A stretch of 64,000 nt of DNA from Ailurus styani (GCA_002007465.1 LNAC01000164.1:2735406-2799405), one strand, 5' to 3'; counted from the first letter of the stretch, positions 23,118-34,312 are shown. Numbers and translations: made by a program. Notes: generated from the letters alone by a model not told the origin.

Positions 23118-23872
23118 AATGGATTCATGGGTTGGAAGATGATCCACACCCCCCCCCCAAATTGATCTGTGGATTCAATTCAATCCCAGTAGGAATTTTT
23201 TAGATCTCAAGAGTGTGATGGGAAAATTTACATGGAGATGGAAAGGATTCGGAATAGCTAAAACAGTTTTGAAAAAGAGGGAAAAATGTTGGAAGATGGA
23301 GACTAGCTGGTTGTAAGGCCGGCCATAGAGCTGTGCTAATCAAGACAGTGTGGCATTGGTCAAGGACATACACAGAGATGGATGGATCACAAGAGTTCAG
23401 AAGTAAACCCACGCAAGTGTAGTGACTGGATTTTTGACAAAGGTACAAGGCATTTCAGTGGAGAAATGTTTGTCTTTTCGATAAGTGGTACTGCAACAAG
23501 TGGACAGTCATGTTTGTTTTTTTTACAATGAACCTCGACCTATACCAGTCATCTTATTTCACTCAAAATTTAACCACAAATCGTTCGTAGACCTAAATGA
23601 AAAACTACACAACTATTAGAAGAAAGGAGGAATGAAATCTTTGTGACCTTGAGTTAGGCTAAGATTTCCTAGTAAAACTCCACACGCATAATTCATCAAG
23701 TAAAAAATGAATAAAAGGAATACATCAAAATTAAAAACCTGTGAAGGAAATTAAAATAAAAACACAAGCCAAAAATGGGAAAAATAGGTGCAAATCACTT
23801 ATCTGAAAAAGGCCTTGTATCCAGGTTATATAAAAAGTCCTCAAAACTCATCAATAAAAAAAGTCAACCCAT

Positions 23873-23983
23873 GGGACGCCTGGATGGCTCAGTCAGTTAA
23901 GTGCCTGCCTTTGGCTCAGGTCATGATCCTGGGGTCCTGGGATTGAGCCCCAAGTCCCTTGTCAGGCTCCCAGCTCAGCGAGG
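23873..23983 (+). repeat. Can-SINE, 3' truncated
   Basis: Head to the GCTCCCAGCTCAGCGAGG region; the pyrimidine tract and tail are missing. It interrupts L1 sequence. Confidence 0.9.
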
Positions 23984-24892
23984 CAAGACATTTTGAAAAG
24001 ACACTACCCCCAGAGAAGATATACAAGTGACAGACAAGCATGTGAAGAGAGATGCTCAGCATTAGTAGTTGTTAGAGAAATGCAAATTAAAACCACAACA
24101 TGCTATGACCTACCTATGCAAATGGCTAAAAAAAACAAACCAAAAAAACCCAAAAAACCAAAAACCTAAACACACACAAAAAACCTGACATCACCACGTG
24201 CTGGTGAGGCTGCAGAGTGACTGGAACTCTCTATGTGCTCCTTGTGAATGCAGAACACTGCAGCTACTATGGAAAAGAGTTTGGCTGTCTCTTACTGAGT
24301 TACATACTTACCATGTAACATGCCAATCTCACTGCCAGGTATTGACCCAAAATAAATATCTAGGTTCACACAAAAACTTGTACACACATGCTTATGTCCA
24401 CTTTGTTAAAAGAACAACAACAAAAACACAACCTAGAAACAATTAAAATGTCCCTTGGACAGACAGACTGTGGTCGGTGCGTGCGAGGTGGCGGTCCTCA
24501 CAGCGGGAAGCAGGGAGCTGGGGACAGCAAGCCTGTATCCGCAGCGCATGACCCCAAGTGGAAGAAGCCAGACTCAAGACTACATACCGTATGATTCTGT
24601 TTATGTGACGTCCTGGGAAAGGCAAAACTAAGGGAAAGGGTTTTGCTAGGACTTAAGGGGCCGTTTCTACTGCACTGGGGTCGGATGGGGAACATTTGTG
24701 GGGGTGATGGCACCATTCTGTATCCTGATTGAGGTGGTTATACCACTCTGTACATGAGTCAAATCCATAGAATTATACACCAGAAGTTACTTTCACTTAT
24801 GTAAACTCAAAATGAAGGCAATAAACACTCAAAGTTCTTTCTTTCCTAATTACTTGACATTTGACCATTATGATCTGTGCTCTGGAGATTAT

Positions 24893-25370
24893 AGTTGACC
24901 CTCGAAAAGTAGGTTTGAACTTCGTGGGTCCACTTAAGTGCGGGTTCTTTTTTTAAATTATGTTGCAGTACTGTACGTGTATTTTCTCTTGCGCTTTTCT
25001 TAATGTAATCCATATAAACACACAGGGTCACCTGGGTGGCTCAGTGGGTTAAACATCCAACTCTTGGTTTTGGCTCAGGTCATGATCTCAGGATTGTGGA
25101 GGATGGAGCCCCGCGTTGGGCTCTGTGCTCAGCAGGGAGTCTGCTTAAGATTCACTCCTCCCTCCCCCCTGCCCCTCTACCCCACTCATGTTCTCTCTCA
25201 AATAAAATCTAAAAAAAAAAAAAAATACATGTAACAAAATATGTGTTGATCAGCTGTGGTATCAATAAGGCTTCCAATCAACAGTAGGTTATTGATAGTT
25301 AATTTTGGGGGAGTCACAATGTATAGGGGGATATTGGACTGCACTGGGGGCCATTCCCCATTGCCTGAGT
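24893..25370. mobile_element. Tigger/MER44-like DNA transposon remnant, inverted relative to 22789
   Basis: Starts TTGACCCTCGAAAAGTAGG and continues with GGTCCACTTAAGTGCGGG; after the Can-SINE at 25025 it resumes with AAATATGTGTTGATCAG and CAACAGTAGGTTATTGATAG. The order is the reverse of the copy at 22789. Confidence 0.65.
25025..25225 (+). repeat. Can-SINE inside the Tigger/MER44-like element
   Basis: GGGTCACCTGGGTGGCTCAG head, pyrimidine-rich tract and a pure A tail. Confidence 0.95.
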
Positions 25371-25930
25371 CATTCAGGAGTCAGCTCTTCTTACATGTGT
25401 CTGTCCTGTCCAGGTGGTGGAAACCACGTAACAGTGGGCCCCGGCACTTCTCAAACCTGCTCTGCCGTCAGGATGTCACCCTGGTGGCTGGAAATCTGAT
25501 GTGGGAGTCCTGACGCCATGGAACTCAGGAAATGCTACCAATCCAGGCTTGATTTATTGTTGTGTTGATTGTCTAGACTTAACAAAGTGAGAGAAGAAAC
25601 GTTAATACTGCCTATTAAACTCGAAAGTGGGTCATCTATAGATAGCCGCAAAAAACGGATGCCTTACAGTATTTGACAGCTATTATCTGAGTGAGCAAAG
25701 AAGTCACTCGTGGATGAATAAGTGCGATTCCAACATATGTTATTGTTGCTTCACTTCCGTCTTACTCCTTAAGGTCAAAAAATAGCAACCAACTTTGATG
25801 TCAGAACTAGACTCATTTGTCGGTTGCAACCATAGGTTGGCTGTGGACGCAGTTTCAACAAAAATTAGTGAAAGCCTTTCGTGAGAATCAGTTGGCTGTG
25901 TGAATTTATAGTAAAGAGTACTACATACTT
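25371..25930. other. Unassigned intergenic block
   Basis: No repeat family or gene that I recognise. It keeps scattered CpG (for example near 25650-25740 and 25825-25880) in otherwise AT-rich DNA. Confidence 0.4.
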
Positions 25931-27289
25931 GGTTAATTGGGAATTATGTACCACAAATCCTTCGCAGGAGTGAAATGTGTAATAAACAAATGTATGTGCG
26001 CATATGCAGCCCCTCCCCTCCGCCCCGGGAAGTGGTGGTTCGGCACTTGGCAGCATACCAGAGCTTGGGAACCATTGCTGACAGGACAGAAGGACAAAGG
26101 TGTGAGGCCTGGTTGCCTCAACATGAGAGGTCAGGAGAAGGAGCTGGGAGAGGAGATGAGGGGCAGGGATCAGGGATGGGTGTGGGACACCGGGGGAATA
26201 GAGTGGCCCCCAGCATCATGTGCTACTAAAGGAGGAATGGACAGAATGGTGTGCGCTGGGGAGAAGGGCAGGCGGCGGGCCTGGAGGCTCATCTGAGGAG
26301 TTCTGTGAAAGGGCACTGGAGACAGGACTCAAGGGAAGCTCTTTGTATTGTCCTTGGTTTTATACTTTGGAATCTAGGAGAACATGTTTTGTCTGCTGCT
26401 GAGAAAGTTGGAGGAGGAAGCAGAACCTGGGAGGCAGGAACTAGAAGGGAGCGTTGGGTACAGCCTGAGAGTAGGCCGGGGGCCTGGAGAGCCCCGAGGA
26501 TTGGGCACAGAGATGTGGCTGCTGCGGTGGGTAGGAGCTGAGGCAACCTTCTGGGAGGAAGGCTAGGGGGACTGGCCCCTGCCCGGCCCTCTGCGGCCCT
26601 GAAGGGATGGTCGTCTGAGGCTTTAGGGGGACCAGGTCTTGATGCTGGGAGAGGGGCTGGGCTCCTTGCCTGTTGTGGACTCGGGACTGGCTTCACCTCT
26701 GTGACTCAGTCCCTTCAGCTCTGAGGTCAGGCGGGCAGTAATGGCGCCAGTCGTCACAGGCGGATAGGATGGTGGGGGGGCGGGGTGACATAGGCTCTGG
26801 GCCGCATGCCCGGTACATGGCAGCTCTTCTCTTCCTTCGGTGGGGGTGGGCGGGAGCATTCAGTGGTGAGGATTCAGGCTGCAGAGGTGAGGGGGGGTCT
26901 TTGAGGTGTCTGGGGACAGTGGGGGGCAATGCTGGTGGTCAGCAGGGGAAGGAGGGCAGCTGCTGCAGGTGAGCAGCGGGGAGCCAGGCTCTGCAGTCCC
27001 CGGCGTGCAGGCAGTGGCCAGGCCTCCCCTGTGGGAGGTGACACTGAGGGTCATGTCTGCCTTGTCTAAGAAGTAAGAAGCCTCAGGATGCAGAGGGCAA
27101 ACCGTTCTTGTGGCAAAGGAGGGGAGCAAATACCCACAAGGACAAGGTGGGGTAAGTCCCTCGTGCTCGGCCCGGGCTGCGCAGCTTTAGATTGTGGTCT
27201 CTGAGGAAGATGGAGGATTTCAGGTTTTCTGGGCAGGGCCTCTCTCTGGTGCCTCCTCACGTGCCTGCTCTGTGCCTTCCAGTATCTTC

Positions 27290-27450
27290 TGCTAGATTGG
27301 TTTACATCAGTGAACAACTCAACAGCTGTTTCTCAAGCGTGTGCCAAGCCCTTTGCTGGGTAATAGGGTGAACGAGACCAACACTGTCTGTTCCCCGGCA
27401 GAATGCAGGGCAGCCTGTGAGGGCCAGCACCCCGATACTGCGTGCAGCCC
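27290..27450 (+). repeat. L2-like LINE remnant
   Basis: CAACAGCTGTTTCTCAAGCG and TGCCAAGCCCTTTGCTGGG resemble an L2 3' region. Confidence 0.4.
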
Positions 27451-28849
27451 GGAGAGGGCTGGGCAGAGGCCCCAGGGAGGCTATGGGCCAGTACTTCCCA
27501 TTGTGGTACGAGAGTGACACACATGAACATTCATCAGAATGTTACGTGAATGTTTACTAGAAGAAACAGAAGTAGCACGTGGACGTGATTTCAGATATTG
27601 CTTTGGAGCAGGATTAAACAAGTTCATCTTTTTAAGTGATGGTATTAACGCTGGGACGACCATATGGCCAAGGATGATCCAGACCCACTCGTGATGGGTC
27701 ACAGGGAGAGCACAGGGGTGTCCCTGGAACCACCGCCAGGAGGCAGTTTGGGTACAGAGGGCGGGGTCACAGAGCCAGGCCCTGCACACCCACCTGCCAA
27801 CAGGAGAGGCGAAGCGGTCCCAGGCAGGGGCTGATGTAGCCACTTGACTCTCCAGGAGGTATTTCCAGAAGATCTTTTTCTACTAGGTGACAATGGATAA
27901 TGGATGCTGGGGGCTCAGGTAAGCCGATTTCAGCTTTGCAGCAATCAGTCCAGGTGAGTGCTGGGCCCTCGGTCTGTGCTGGAGAGGAGTGGATGGGCTG
28001 AGGGGGAAACTGGGATGGGAATGGGGACTGCTGGGGGCGAGGCTCTAGGGCAGCTGGCAGGTCAGGTGATGAGACAGTTGGGGCAGATGTGGATTGCAGC
28101 TCAAGGTGGAAGATGGTTGTGCAGTGAGACCAACTGAGGGCAAGAGAAGCCATGGGAATGGCCCAAGCGTCCGTGTGCGTCACCAGCCAGCCATGGGAGA
28201 GGCTGAGCCACGGAGGCTGGTGCCTGGTGGGCTCAGCGATGTCCAGGGGCTGCTGTTCACTCCGTGACTGGGGCCTTGGAAAGTCAGTGAGGAACAAAAC
28301 AGATTCCCACCGGCATGGATACATACACTGTGGAGGAAGGGGGGGCGGGGGACTTTCGGGTTAGGGAACTTTTGACAGGTTACCTGAAGGAGACCCTGAG
28401 GAGGCCCAGGGAGATCTCTGGGGAGGGTGCCCTGCAGGCAACAGGCCCACAAACACAGAGGCTGAATGACAGAGACTGGTGAGTAGAGGCCAGATGGGCA
28501 AGAGGCCAGGCCCGTGACTGAGGAATTTTCCTGGGAGACGGAAGCCTCTGTAAGGATCAAGCTAAGAGAACGACACTATCAGACCTGTTTATCGGGGTTC
28601 CTGTGACTGCCTTGGGGAGTGGAGTGAGGAAACAGGATGACTGGGGAAGCCTGGTGGGGAGGTCGCTGCAGTGGTCGGGGTGCACAGGACTGTGGGAGCC
28701 TACCCCCCTGGCATTTGCCCCCATGTGCTGTCCCCTCTCACAGTGCACCGGGGGTCGGGCGGATGGGAGGGGAGGGGTTGATGTGACCAACAGAGTATAG
28801 CGGAAGTGATGATTTATCACTTTTTTGAGATCAGGGGTTTTGTTGTTTT

Positions 28850-29205
28850 AAAAACCCTGGAGCTTCCATCTGCTTGCTGTTATCTTTCCCGGCTACCAAT
28901 CTCCCTGGATCATTCCCTCTGGGGGAAGCCAGCTACCATGTTGTGAGCTGCTCCGTGGAAAGGCCCACGTGGCATGGAGCCGAGGCCTTCTGCCAACAGC
29001 CACGTGAAGGAGCTCATAAGCAGATCGCGGAGCTCATCAAGGCCTCAGACGCTGCAGCCCCAGGAGACCCCAAGTCAGAGCTTCCTACCGAGCTGCTCCT
29101 GGATTCTTGATCTGCAGAAACTGAGGTAATGAGTGTTTGTTGCTTTAGCTGCTAAGTTTTGGGGCAGTCTGTTACACAGAAATAAACACTGTGATGACGG
29201 CTTAG
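28850..29205 (+). repeat. MaLR/MLT1-like LTR remnant (tentative)
   Basis: The right end reads GATCTGCAGAAACTGAGGTA, TTTAGCTGCTAAGTTTTGGG and a TTACACAGAAATA stretch, typical of the polyadenylation end of old MaLR-type LTRs. Solo and heavily diverged. Confidence 0.45.
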
Positions 29206-29918
29206 ACCAGGTAATAGTAAACAAAAGCGGTGAGTTACTAGTAGTTGGACCTGCCTACATTTTAAAGAAATTGGACAGCTCAAGGTTGAGATGCTGGTTA
29301 AGACATCCAAGTGGGGAATTCAGGAGGCAGACAGAATAGTCAAGCTCTGAGAGGAGTCAGTATCTGGATGGTATTTAAAGCCAGGATTCTGGTTAAGATC
29401 CAAAGAATGAGCAGAGCCAGAGAGAGAAGCAGCCCAGTTAGTGAGCCCTGGGACTGCACAACTAAGAGGAAGAGGAGAAGGGGCACACGGTGAGGAAGAC
29501 GGGAGCCGAGTCAGGTGTTCCAGAAGTCCTGTGAGTGGCTTCGGGAAGAAGGCTGGGGTGGGTGGAGGGAGGAAAGTGGGGAAGGAGTGTTCACCTGGGC
29601 CACTTGTATAGTGAGACTGATAAGACAAAGAGCTACCCGGCAGTGGGATGGACGGCAGCAGAGTGGCCGGGACACGGCTGATCAAAATGGAAGTGAGGAA
29701 GAGGCCACAAGGACTATATTGGTCTCTTTGGGGCCTTGTGCTTCAGAAGGGAATATGTGCCCGAGAGGTACATGAGATTAAGGGGGACTTTTATATTTAA
29801 AGCAGCTGTTAGCACAGTTGTAAGCTGGTAGGACGACTCAGAACAGAGTGGGAGGCCCCCACGGAGATACCATGGACGCCTCCAAGGTTCTGACCTGCAC
29901 TCGAAGCTCCCAACACNC

Positions 29919-29938
29919 GGGGGGGGGGGGGGGGGGGG
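29919..29938 (+). repeat. Poly-G run of about 20 with adjacent unresolved base
   Basis: N at 29917, a C, then about 20 G. It is a homopolymer whose length is probably uncertain in the assembly. Confidence 0.95.
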
Positions 29939-30157
29939 TAGCTGGCACAGAAGCTCCAAGGCCATGCAGCTCTCAGCTTAGAGCCACAGATAGTGTTTCT
30001 GGCTGGGCAACGCTGTCCGCGAGGCAAAGGGATACCACGAGGGCCCAGGGCACTGCAGATGCTGTGGGCAAATCCAAGATATGTTTAATGTAAAACCCAA
30101 CCCACTAGAAGGCAAAGAAAATGACCTTGGCCTCTCAGACTTGGTTTCATAGTGGAC

Positions 30158-30163
30158 TTTATT
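30158..30163 (-). terminator. CTNNA1: Candidate distal CTNNA1 poly(A) signal AATAAA
   Basis: On the minus strand AATAAAGTCCACTATG is followed within 40 bases by a T-rich stretch (TCATTTTCTTTGCCTTC). It is plausible as the main or alternative 3' end. Confidence 0.6.
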
Positions 30164-30451
30164 GGGAAAAGTTAGTGTAAAAAACACTCAAATTCATAAA
30201 ATTTAAATAAGACAGTAAAATTATACCTTGTAGCTATAGTAATCGCTATAGTAATCACAAATAAGGTAAAGTCTAAATTATTGCCTAAGCAAACACTATT
30301 TTTTGTCAGGCTTCTGTTGCAAAGCCCAAGGCAGGAAACACTGCAATTATTAGAAGTGAGCCCAATGATGAATTTGCGTTTGAAGCTGAGGAAAGGGAAA
30401 AAAGCATGTTCTGATTAGGGCATCACAACATTCTAGTCTGAAAAAAGCAAC

Positions 30452-30457
30452 TTTATT
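30452..30457 (-). terminator. CTNNA1: Candidate proximal CTNNA1 poly(A) signal AATAAA
   Basis: On the minus strand AATAAAG is followed by a T-run, then CAGACTAG and a GT-rich GAATGTTGTGATG, a good match to signal, cleavage zone and downstream element. Confidence 0.65.
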
Positions 30458-31070
30458 AATGTCCTGCAGCGGAATACATTAGTAATTGTAACCAGGCATT
30501 AAAATTCTCATTTCGTGTCATAAAGAGAGTAATCAGTTTTCTTCATGATGCATTATGTTCTACTGAGCTTTGTGTGGTTTGTCCCTCTAAGACCTTTCTG
30601 GGAATGCTGCTTCTCCAGGCACAGCTTCCTAAGACGCCCAGGTAGCTTACTCCGGAACGTCTCTGGCCATGTGATACCAGCCAAACCCCCAGAACCCAGG
30701 ACTGGTGGAAGCCGCCTCCCTAGCCAAGGCTGATTCCGATCCCCTCAACCCCTAATGCCACACTGAGAACTCGGTCAAGAGTGTCACTAACAAGTTAATG
30801 TGGGTTTCTCTTTGGTTATGGAATTATTTTTATTTTTATTTAAACTTATAAAAAATATAGCTAGAAATATGCTCCTGAATTCCAAAAGTATTTTTGACCA
30901 ATTTAAACACAAGTATGTCCTTGCCAAATTCACCACATGGACAGGTTTAAAATCTGCCTATTTCCCTGTGGCATCTAACATCAGTATTCTATTTAACAGA
31001 TACGTTGCAGTGAAGAGCAGTGACTGATCTTTAGAAGCCCCAAGGCGTGGGGGCAGCTGGCAGGGTGGCC

Positions 31071-31358
31071 CTAGATGCTGTCCATGGCTTTGAACTCGCT
31101 GAGGGCCTGCACAGGGTTCACGTGCTTCTTCTGAGATGCCCGTTTAATCTTGGTCTGTGTCTCATCCTGCTTCTCTCTCTTCACCAAGGGCTTTTTCTCA
31201 GGTGCCTTCATCTTCCATGACACAGCCGGGAGGTTGAGGGAAGCCATACCCTGAGACTTCTGATATTTGGTGGAAGCCACGTAGGATGCCTTCACCGTCT
31301 GCACCACCGCATTCATCAAGTTCTTGGCGGCCTGGATCAGGGACATGGCGCTGTCCAC
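31071..31358 (-). CDS. CTNNA1: CTNNA1 terminal coding exon, residues 812-906 and stop
   Basis: The exon encodes 95 residues from VDSAMSLIQAAKN to the C-terminus SEFKAMDSI, then TAG at 31071-31073. It carries the last helices and the basic C-terminal extension of the F-actin-binding domain, including the lysine-rich stretch around KKPLVKREKQ and KIKRASQKKH. The acceptor on the minus strand is TGTGCCTCTCAG; the exon is phase 0 at its 5' end. It is the last exon and runs into the 3' UTR without a further intron. Confidence 0.98.
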   Translation of the reverse strand: MDSAMSLIQAAKNLMNAVVQTVKASYVASTKYQKSQGMASLNLPAVSWKMKAPEKKPLVKREKQDETQTKIKRASQKKHVNPVQALSEFKAMDSI

Positions 31359-32170
31359 CTGAGAGGCACAAACAGCGTGGTTAAGGAACACAGGCCTGGG
31401 CAATAGCCCTATTCCTGATTTGCTCTCCCAGTGGCTACTGACCTAAGAAAGCTGAATATGCCTGGTTCACATACTTGAATAGTATCAAGACCACACGGCA
31501 CCATTCTCCTTGCCTGTCCCCCACCCCTCCACAAATCTTTATTCAGACTCAAAAACCAGAGGAGGATCTGAGTGACTGTGGAGCTGTAACCACCAGTAGT
31601 GACGAGGAGGTGGCGTAGACAGAAACCCACCGCTTTCAGTCAAGACCTAGGGGCCCTCAGTATGTCCCAGATACCACAGAGTCTTTGAAAGGAAAACCCC
31701 TGAGGTGAGCAGAAGCTACAGGGAATCCATAGCCAGCAGGCTGAGCAAGAACTCCTCACCCTTCACCCGGCCCAAAGTGACAAGGGGTCCAGAACTGTGG
31801 CACAGGGAACAAACCAGGGGAGAGATACTACTCAACACTCTGAAGGGTGGAGGAGGTCTGAGAAAGCCTGGCTAGGTTATCTTTGTCTTTTTTTAACAGG
31901 TTCAACTCCTCTCTGGGGGAAGAACAACAAGAAAGAAAAAAATACTTTCTCCCAGGGAAAGGCCAGCCCAGTCATGGCTCCCAGCCATCACCAAACACTG
32001 CGGTTCTTCAGGGTGCTGCCGACATGCAGCCCACAGACCCCGAGAACTGAGAAGAAACCTGTGGTTTTTCTACAGTGTACTTTCTTGGTTTCAGGGCAGA
32101 TAAGGAGTATATGTGGCCAAGAGGCTACTTTCATTTTGGGAAATCACTTTTCTTCATGGATAAAACTTAC
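31359..32170 (-). other. CTNNA1: CTNNA1 intron between residues 811 and 812
   Basis: An 812-bp intron. No repeat that I recognise. In the paralogue CTNNA2 a neural alternative exon inserts 48 residues at about this junction (established knowledge). I do not see a convincing counterpart here. Confidence 0.85.
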
Positions 32171-32305
32171 CCCAGAGACGACAAGCTCCCCCCCTAGGTT
32201 CTGCACTTCAGCCTTGACTTTGCTGCAGATGTTGAGCTGGTGGCAGTAGAGGGCGATCCGCTGCAGGTAGGCCAGCAGGTCCTGCTTGCAGGCTGAGTCT
32301 GGGCA
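32171..32305 (-). CDS. CTNNA1: CTNNA1 coding exon, residues 767-811
   Basis: This 135-bp exon has 45 whole codons, phase 0 at both ends, from CPDSACKQDLLAYLQ to GGELVVSG. It holds the actin-contact helix with L785, I792 and V796, residues known to be needed for F-actin binding. By counting they fall at the expected places in IALYCHQLNICSKVKAE. The donor is GGG/GTAAGT and the acceptor CCCCTGCCAG. Skipping would be in frame but would remove the main actin-binding helix. Confidence 0.98.
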
Positions 32306-33907
32306 CTGGCAGGGGAGTAGCAGGTTTAGCACCAAGCCCCCCGACCCCAGGCCTGGCCCCAACACAGGCCCCCACAGCCCGGGCTTAGATGGGCATGGCT
32401 CAGTGCGCCATGAAGAGCAGTAAAGGGGAGTTACTGGGGGGCACTCCGGCCCTAGGCTGCTCTCTGCTGGGGCCCATGTCCCTCAAGGGGAGAAAAGGCC
32501 TCAGCAGGAGCCTGGTTCTGGAGAAAAGGGAGAGAACGCTGTGAGCTATATAATAACCATCCAAGTGCTCTTTTGCTCGCAGGCACTTTATGTGCTCAAC
32601 TGTGATGCACGCTGTAAACATCTGATAAAAGGAGATGTTTACTTTAGGCAAAGATGGAGGAGGAGTAAGTAACCTGAAGCAAGGAAAAGAACAGCTGAGG
32701 TCTTGACCAGCCTCAGTGGAACTCAAGGGCAGCCCCATTCCTGTCCTATTGCTAAAGCTGAGGATGGCTTAGGAAGCTCCCCCCACCCAAACCCCCCAAG
32801 GAAACAGAGCGCCTCTCTCAAGTGTTTACAGCAAACCCTTCCCTCCGGTAAGGCTGGAGTGCACTGAGTGAGGATTGGTTTCAACAGCGGCCTGGAGAGC
32901 ATGCTGTGGCTTCCGAATGTTGTGTGAAGAAGCTAGCGATGAACTGCGGAGCCCCCTCTGGTCTACCCTTGAGGACCGTATTGGCAGCCGTGCGCCGCAC
33001 GGAGTAGATAGAGGGCCAGACCAGTGAGGAGAGGCTGCCACCGGCTGGGCCTGGGCCATGGAGGCCTGGCCTGAGCTGGTGGTTGCAGAGAGGAAAAGAC
33101 TGGATGTGGTCAGCAGATACACTGGAGCTTAGTCCTGGATTGCACAGAGGGGAGTCAAGAATGACTTCTGTATCTTTGGCTTGAGTGGTGAGGAACCAAG
33201 GCCACTTGTCCTGCAGCCTGGATCCTTCAGGACAAGGAGGGGACTGCAGGGTTGGACCTGCAAAGAAAAACTCTAACAGGCAATAGGGGCTCTGATAATA
33301 AACTTAGAGCATCAAGGGAGATGCACTGTAAACTTGCCAGGAGGCAAGACCCCCACTTGTTGATACATGCATATAGAAGGAAAGGGATGAGGCTGGGTGC
33401 TTGAGAACATGCAGTGCAGGGGACAGACACATCTGGCCCCAGCAGTGCACATCCACTTTCCAGAGCACTGGCGTGGGGCTCCTAATTCTTGGACGAAATA
33501 CCCCACGAGCTGCCCTTCCACCCTAGTTTCACTGTGGGAGGCCCCCTGAGGCAGCTCCTGGCTGGATCTGCAGGCAACGGGGAGAGAACAAGGAGAAGCC
33601 CACAGGAGCAGCTGACGAGCCGCCACCACCACGGCAGACAGCAGGACACACACACCTGCTCCAGAGAGGTGCTCTCACACAAACTGGGCCTGGTTCCTGA
33701 GACTTGTCAAAGGAAAAGGGGAATTCAGAAGTCCTTACAAATCTCTGTTGGTATTAATCAGGGAGGCTGACGAGTTAAGCACAATGTCAGAGATGAGAAG
33801 AGTGCTGTGTTCCCAGAAAAAAACTGTCAGCGCCTTGGAACGGTCCAGACTGGGGTCCCCAAGTCCGGGATAACCTAAGAAATGCACGGAGCAAGCTTCT
33901 CACTCAC
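32306..33907 (-). other. CTNNA1: CTNNA1 intron between residues 766 and 767
   Basis: A 1.6-kb intron without Can-SINE. A GC-rich piece near 32830-33130 may be an old L2-type remnant (low confidence). No other gene seen. Confidence 0.85.
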
Positions 33908-34013
33908 ATGGTCTGCAATGGTCCGGCCGAGCTTGTCCATCCTGGATCCGGCCTCCGCAATTTTCTTGGCAGCACTGATCACGTCTGATGTATTTTTGAG
34001 CGGCCCTTTACCT
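33908..34013 (-). CDS. CTNNA1: CTNNA1 coding exon, residues 731-766
   Basis: This 106-bp exon completes the Arg731 codon and encodes 35 more residues, from GKGPLKNTSDVISAAKK to GRTIADH. It is part of the actin-binding-domain helical bundle. The acceptor is CTCTCTTATCAG and the donor CAT/GTGAGTG. Not a multiple of three, so skipping would shift the frame. Confidence 0.98.
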
Positions 34014-34130
34014 CTGATAAGAGAGAACAAGCATCGTCATATATAGCTGGAGATGGACAGAAAAAGGAAAGGTCTGCAAAGCAGCACAGGGTCACCCTCT
34101 GTGCACGTGGTGGGGGCAGGGGTGGCTCAC

Positions 34131-34312
34131 CGGGTGAAGTCTGTCATCTCCATCATAATCATGCACATCTGCTTGGCCAGCACAATGATGTCATTACCAC
34201 TGTCGTCCCACTTGGACACTTCGGCATCCAGCTTGCTCTTTTCTTCCTGGAAGCTGGCCACCTGTTCTGCAATCTTTGCTTTTTGCTCCTGGGGAAGCTG
34301 AGCCATGATCGC
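34131..34312 (-). CDS. CTNNA1: CTNNA1 coding exon, residues 671-731 (part)
   Basis: This 182-bp exon encodes AIMAQLPQEQKAKIAEQ through MIMMEMTDFT plus two bases of Arg731. It begins the F-actin-binding domain; its first helices are those proposed to unfold when catenin engages actin under load (family knowledge). The acceptor is CTTCTGATTCCAG and the donor CCCG/GTGAGCC. It is separated from the next exon by only 117 bp of intron (34014-34130). Confidence 0.98.

Larger units (their letters stand above)
20367..24850 (+). repeat. Fragmented L1 (ORF2 to 3' UTR) with nested insertions
   Basis: Recognisable L1 ORF2-derived stretches occur near 20530-20730, 21430-21540, 21720-21900, 22380-22500, 23320-23520 and 24000-24110, and 3' UTR-like DNA near 24590-24650. 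All frames are broken. The element is interrupted by a MaLR-like LTR piece, a Tigger/MER44-like element and four Can-SINEs. Confidence 0.8.
15801..30139. other. Convergent intergenic region between SIL1 and CTNNA1
   Basis: About 14 kb lie between the two 3' ends. Observed contents: MIR-like pieces near 15955-16105 and 17035-17130; Can-SINEs at 17718 and 19313; L2-like DNA near 18630-18800 and 27290-27450; a CpG-rich block at about 19700-20366; a composite L1 block at about 20367-24850; two Tigger/MER44-like elements; an unassigned block at 25371-25930; a MaLR-like LTR remnant near 28850-29205; and a 20-G homopolymer with an unresolved base near 29917. I see no conserved protein-coding gene. 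Confidence 0.8.
30140..31070 (-). other. CTNNA1: CTNNA1 3' UTR (two possible ends)
   Basis: This is downstream of the TAG stop on the minus strand. Two AATAAA signals suggest a 3' UTR of about 0.63 kb (proximal) or 0.93 kb (distal). No SINE is seen inside. The portion at about 30180-30560 is AT-rich. Ends are inferred from signals only. Confidence 0.75.

Noticed and set aside
20367..24850. L1 as a possibly active element
   Set aside because: Frames are broken many times, it is 5' truncated and split by several insertions.
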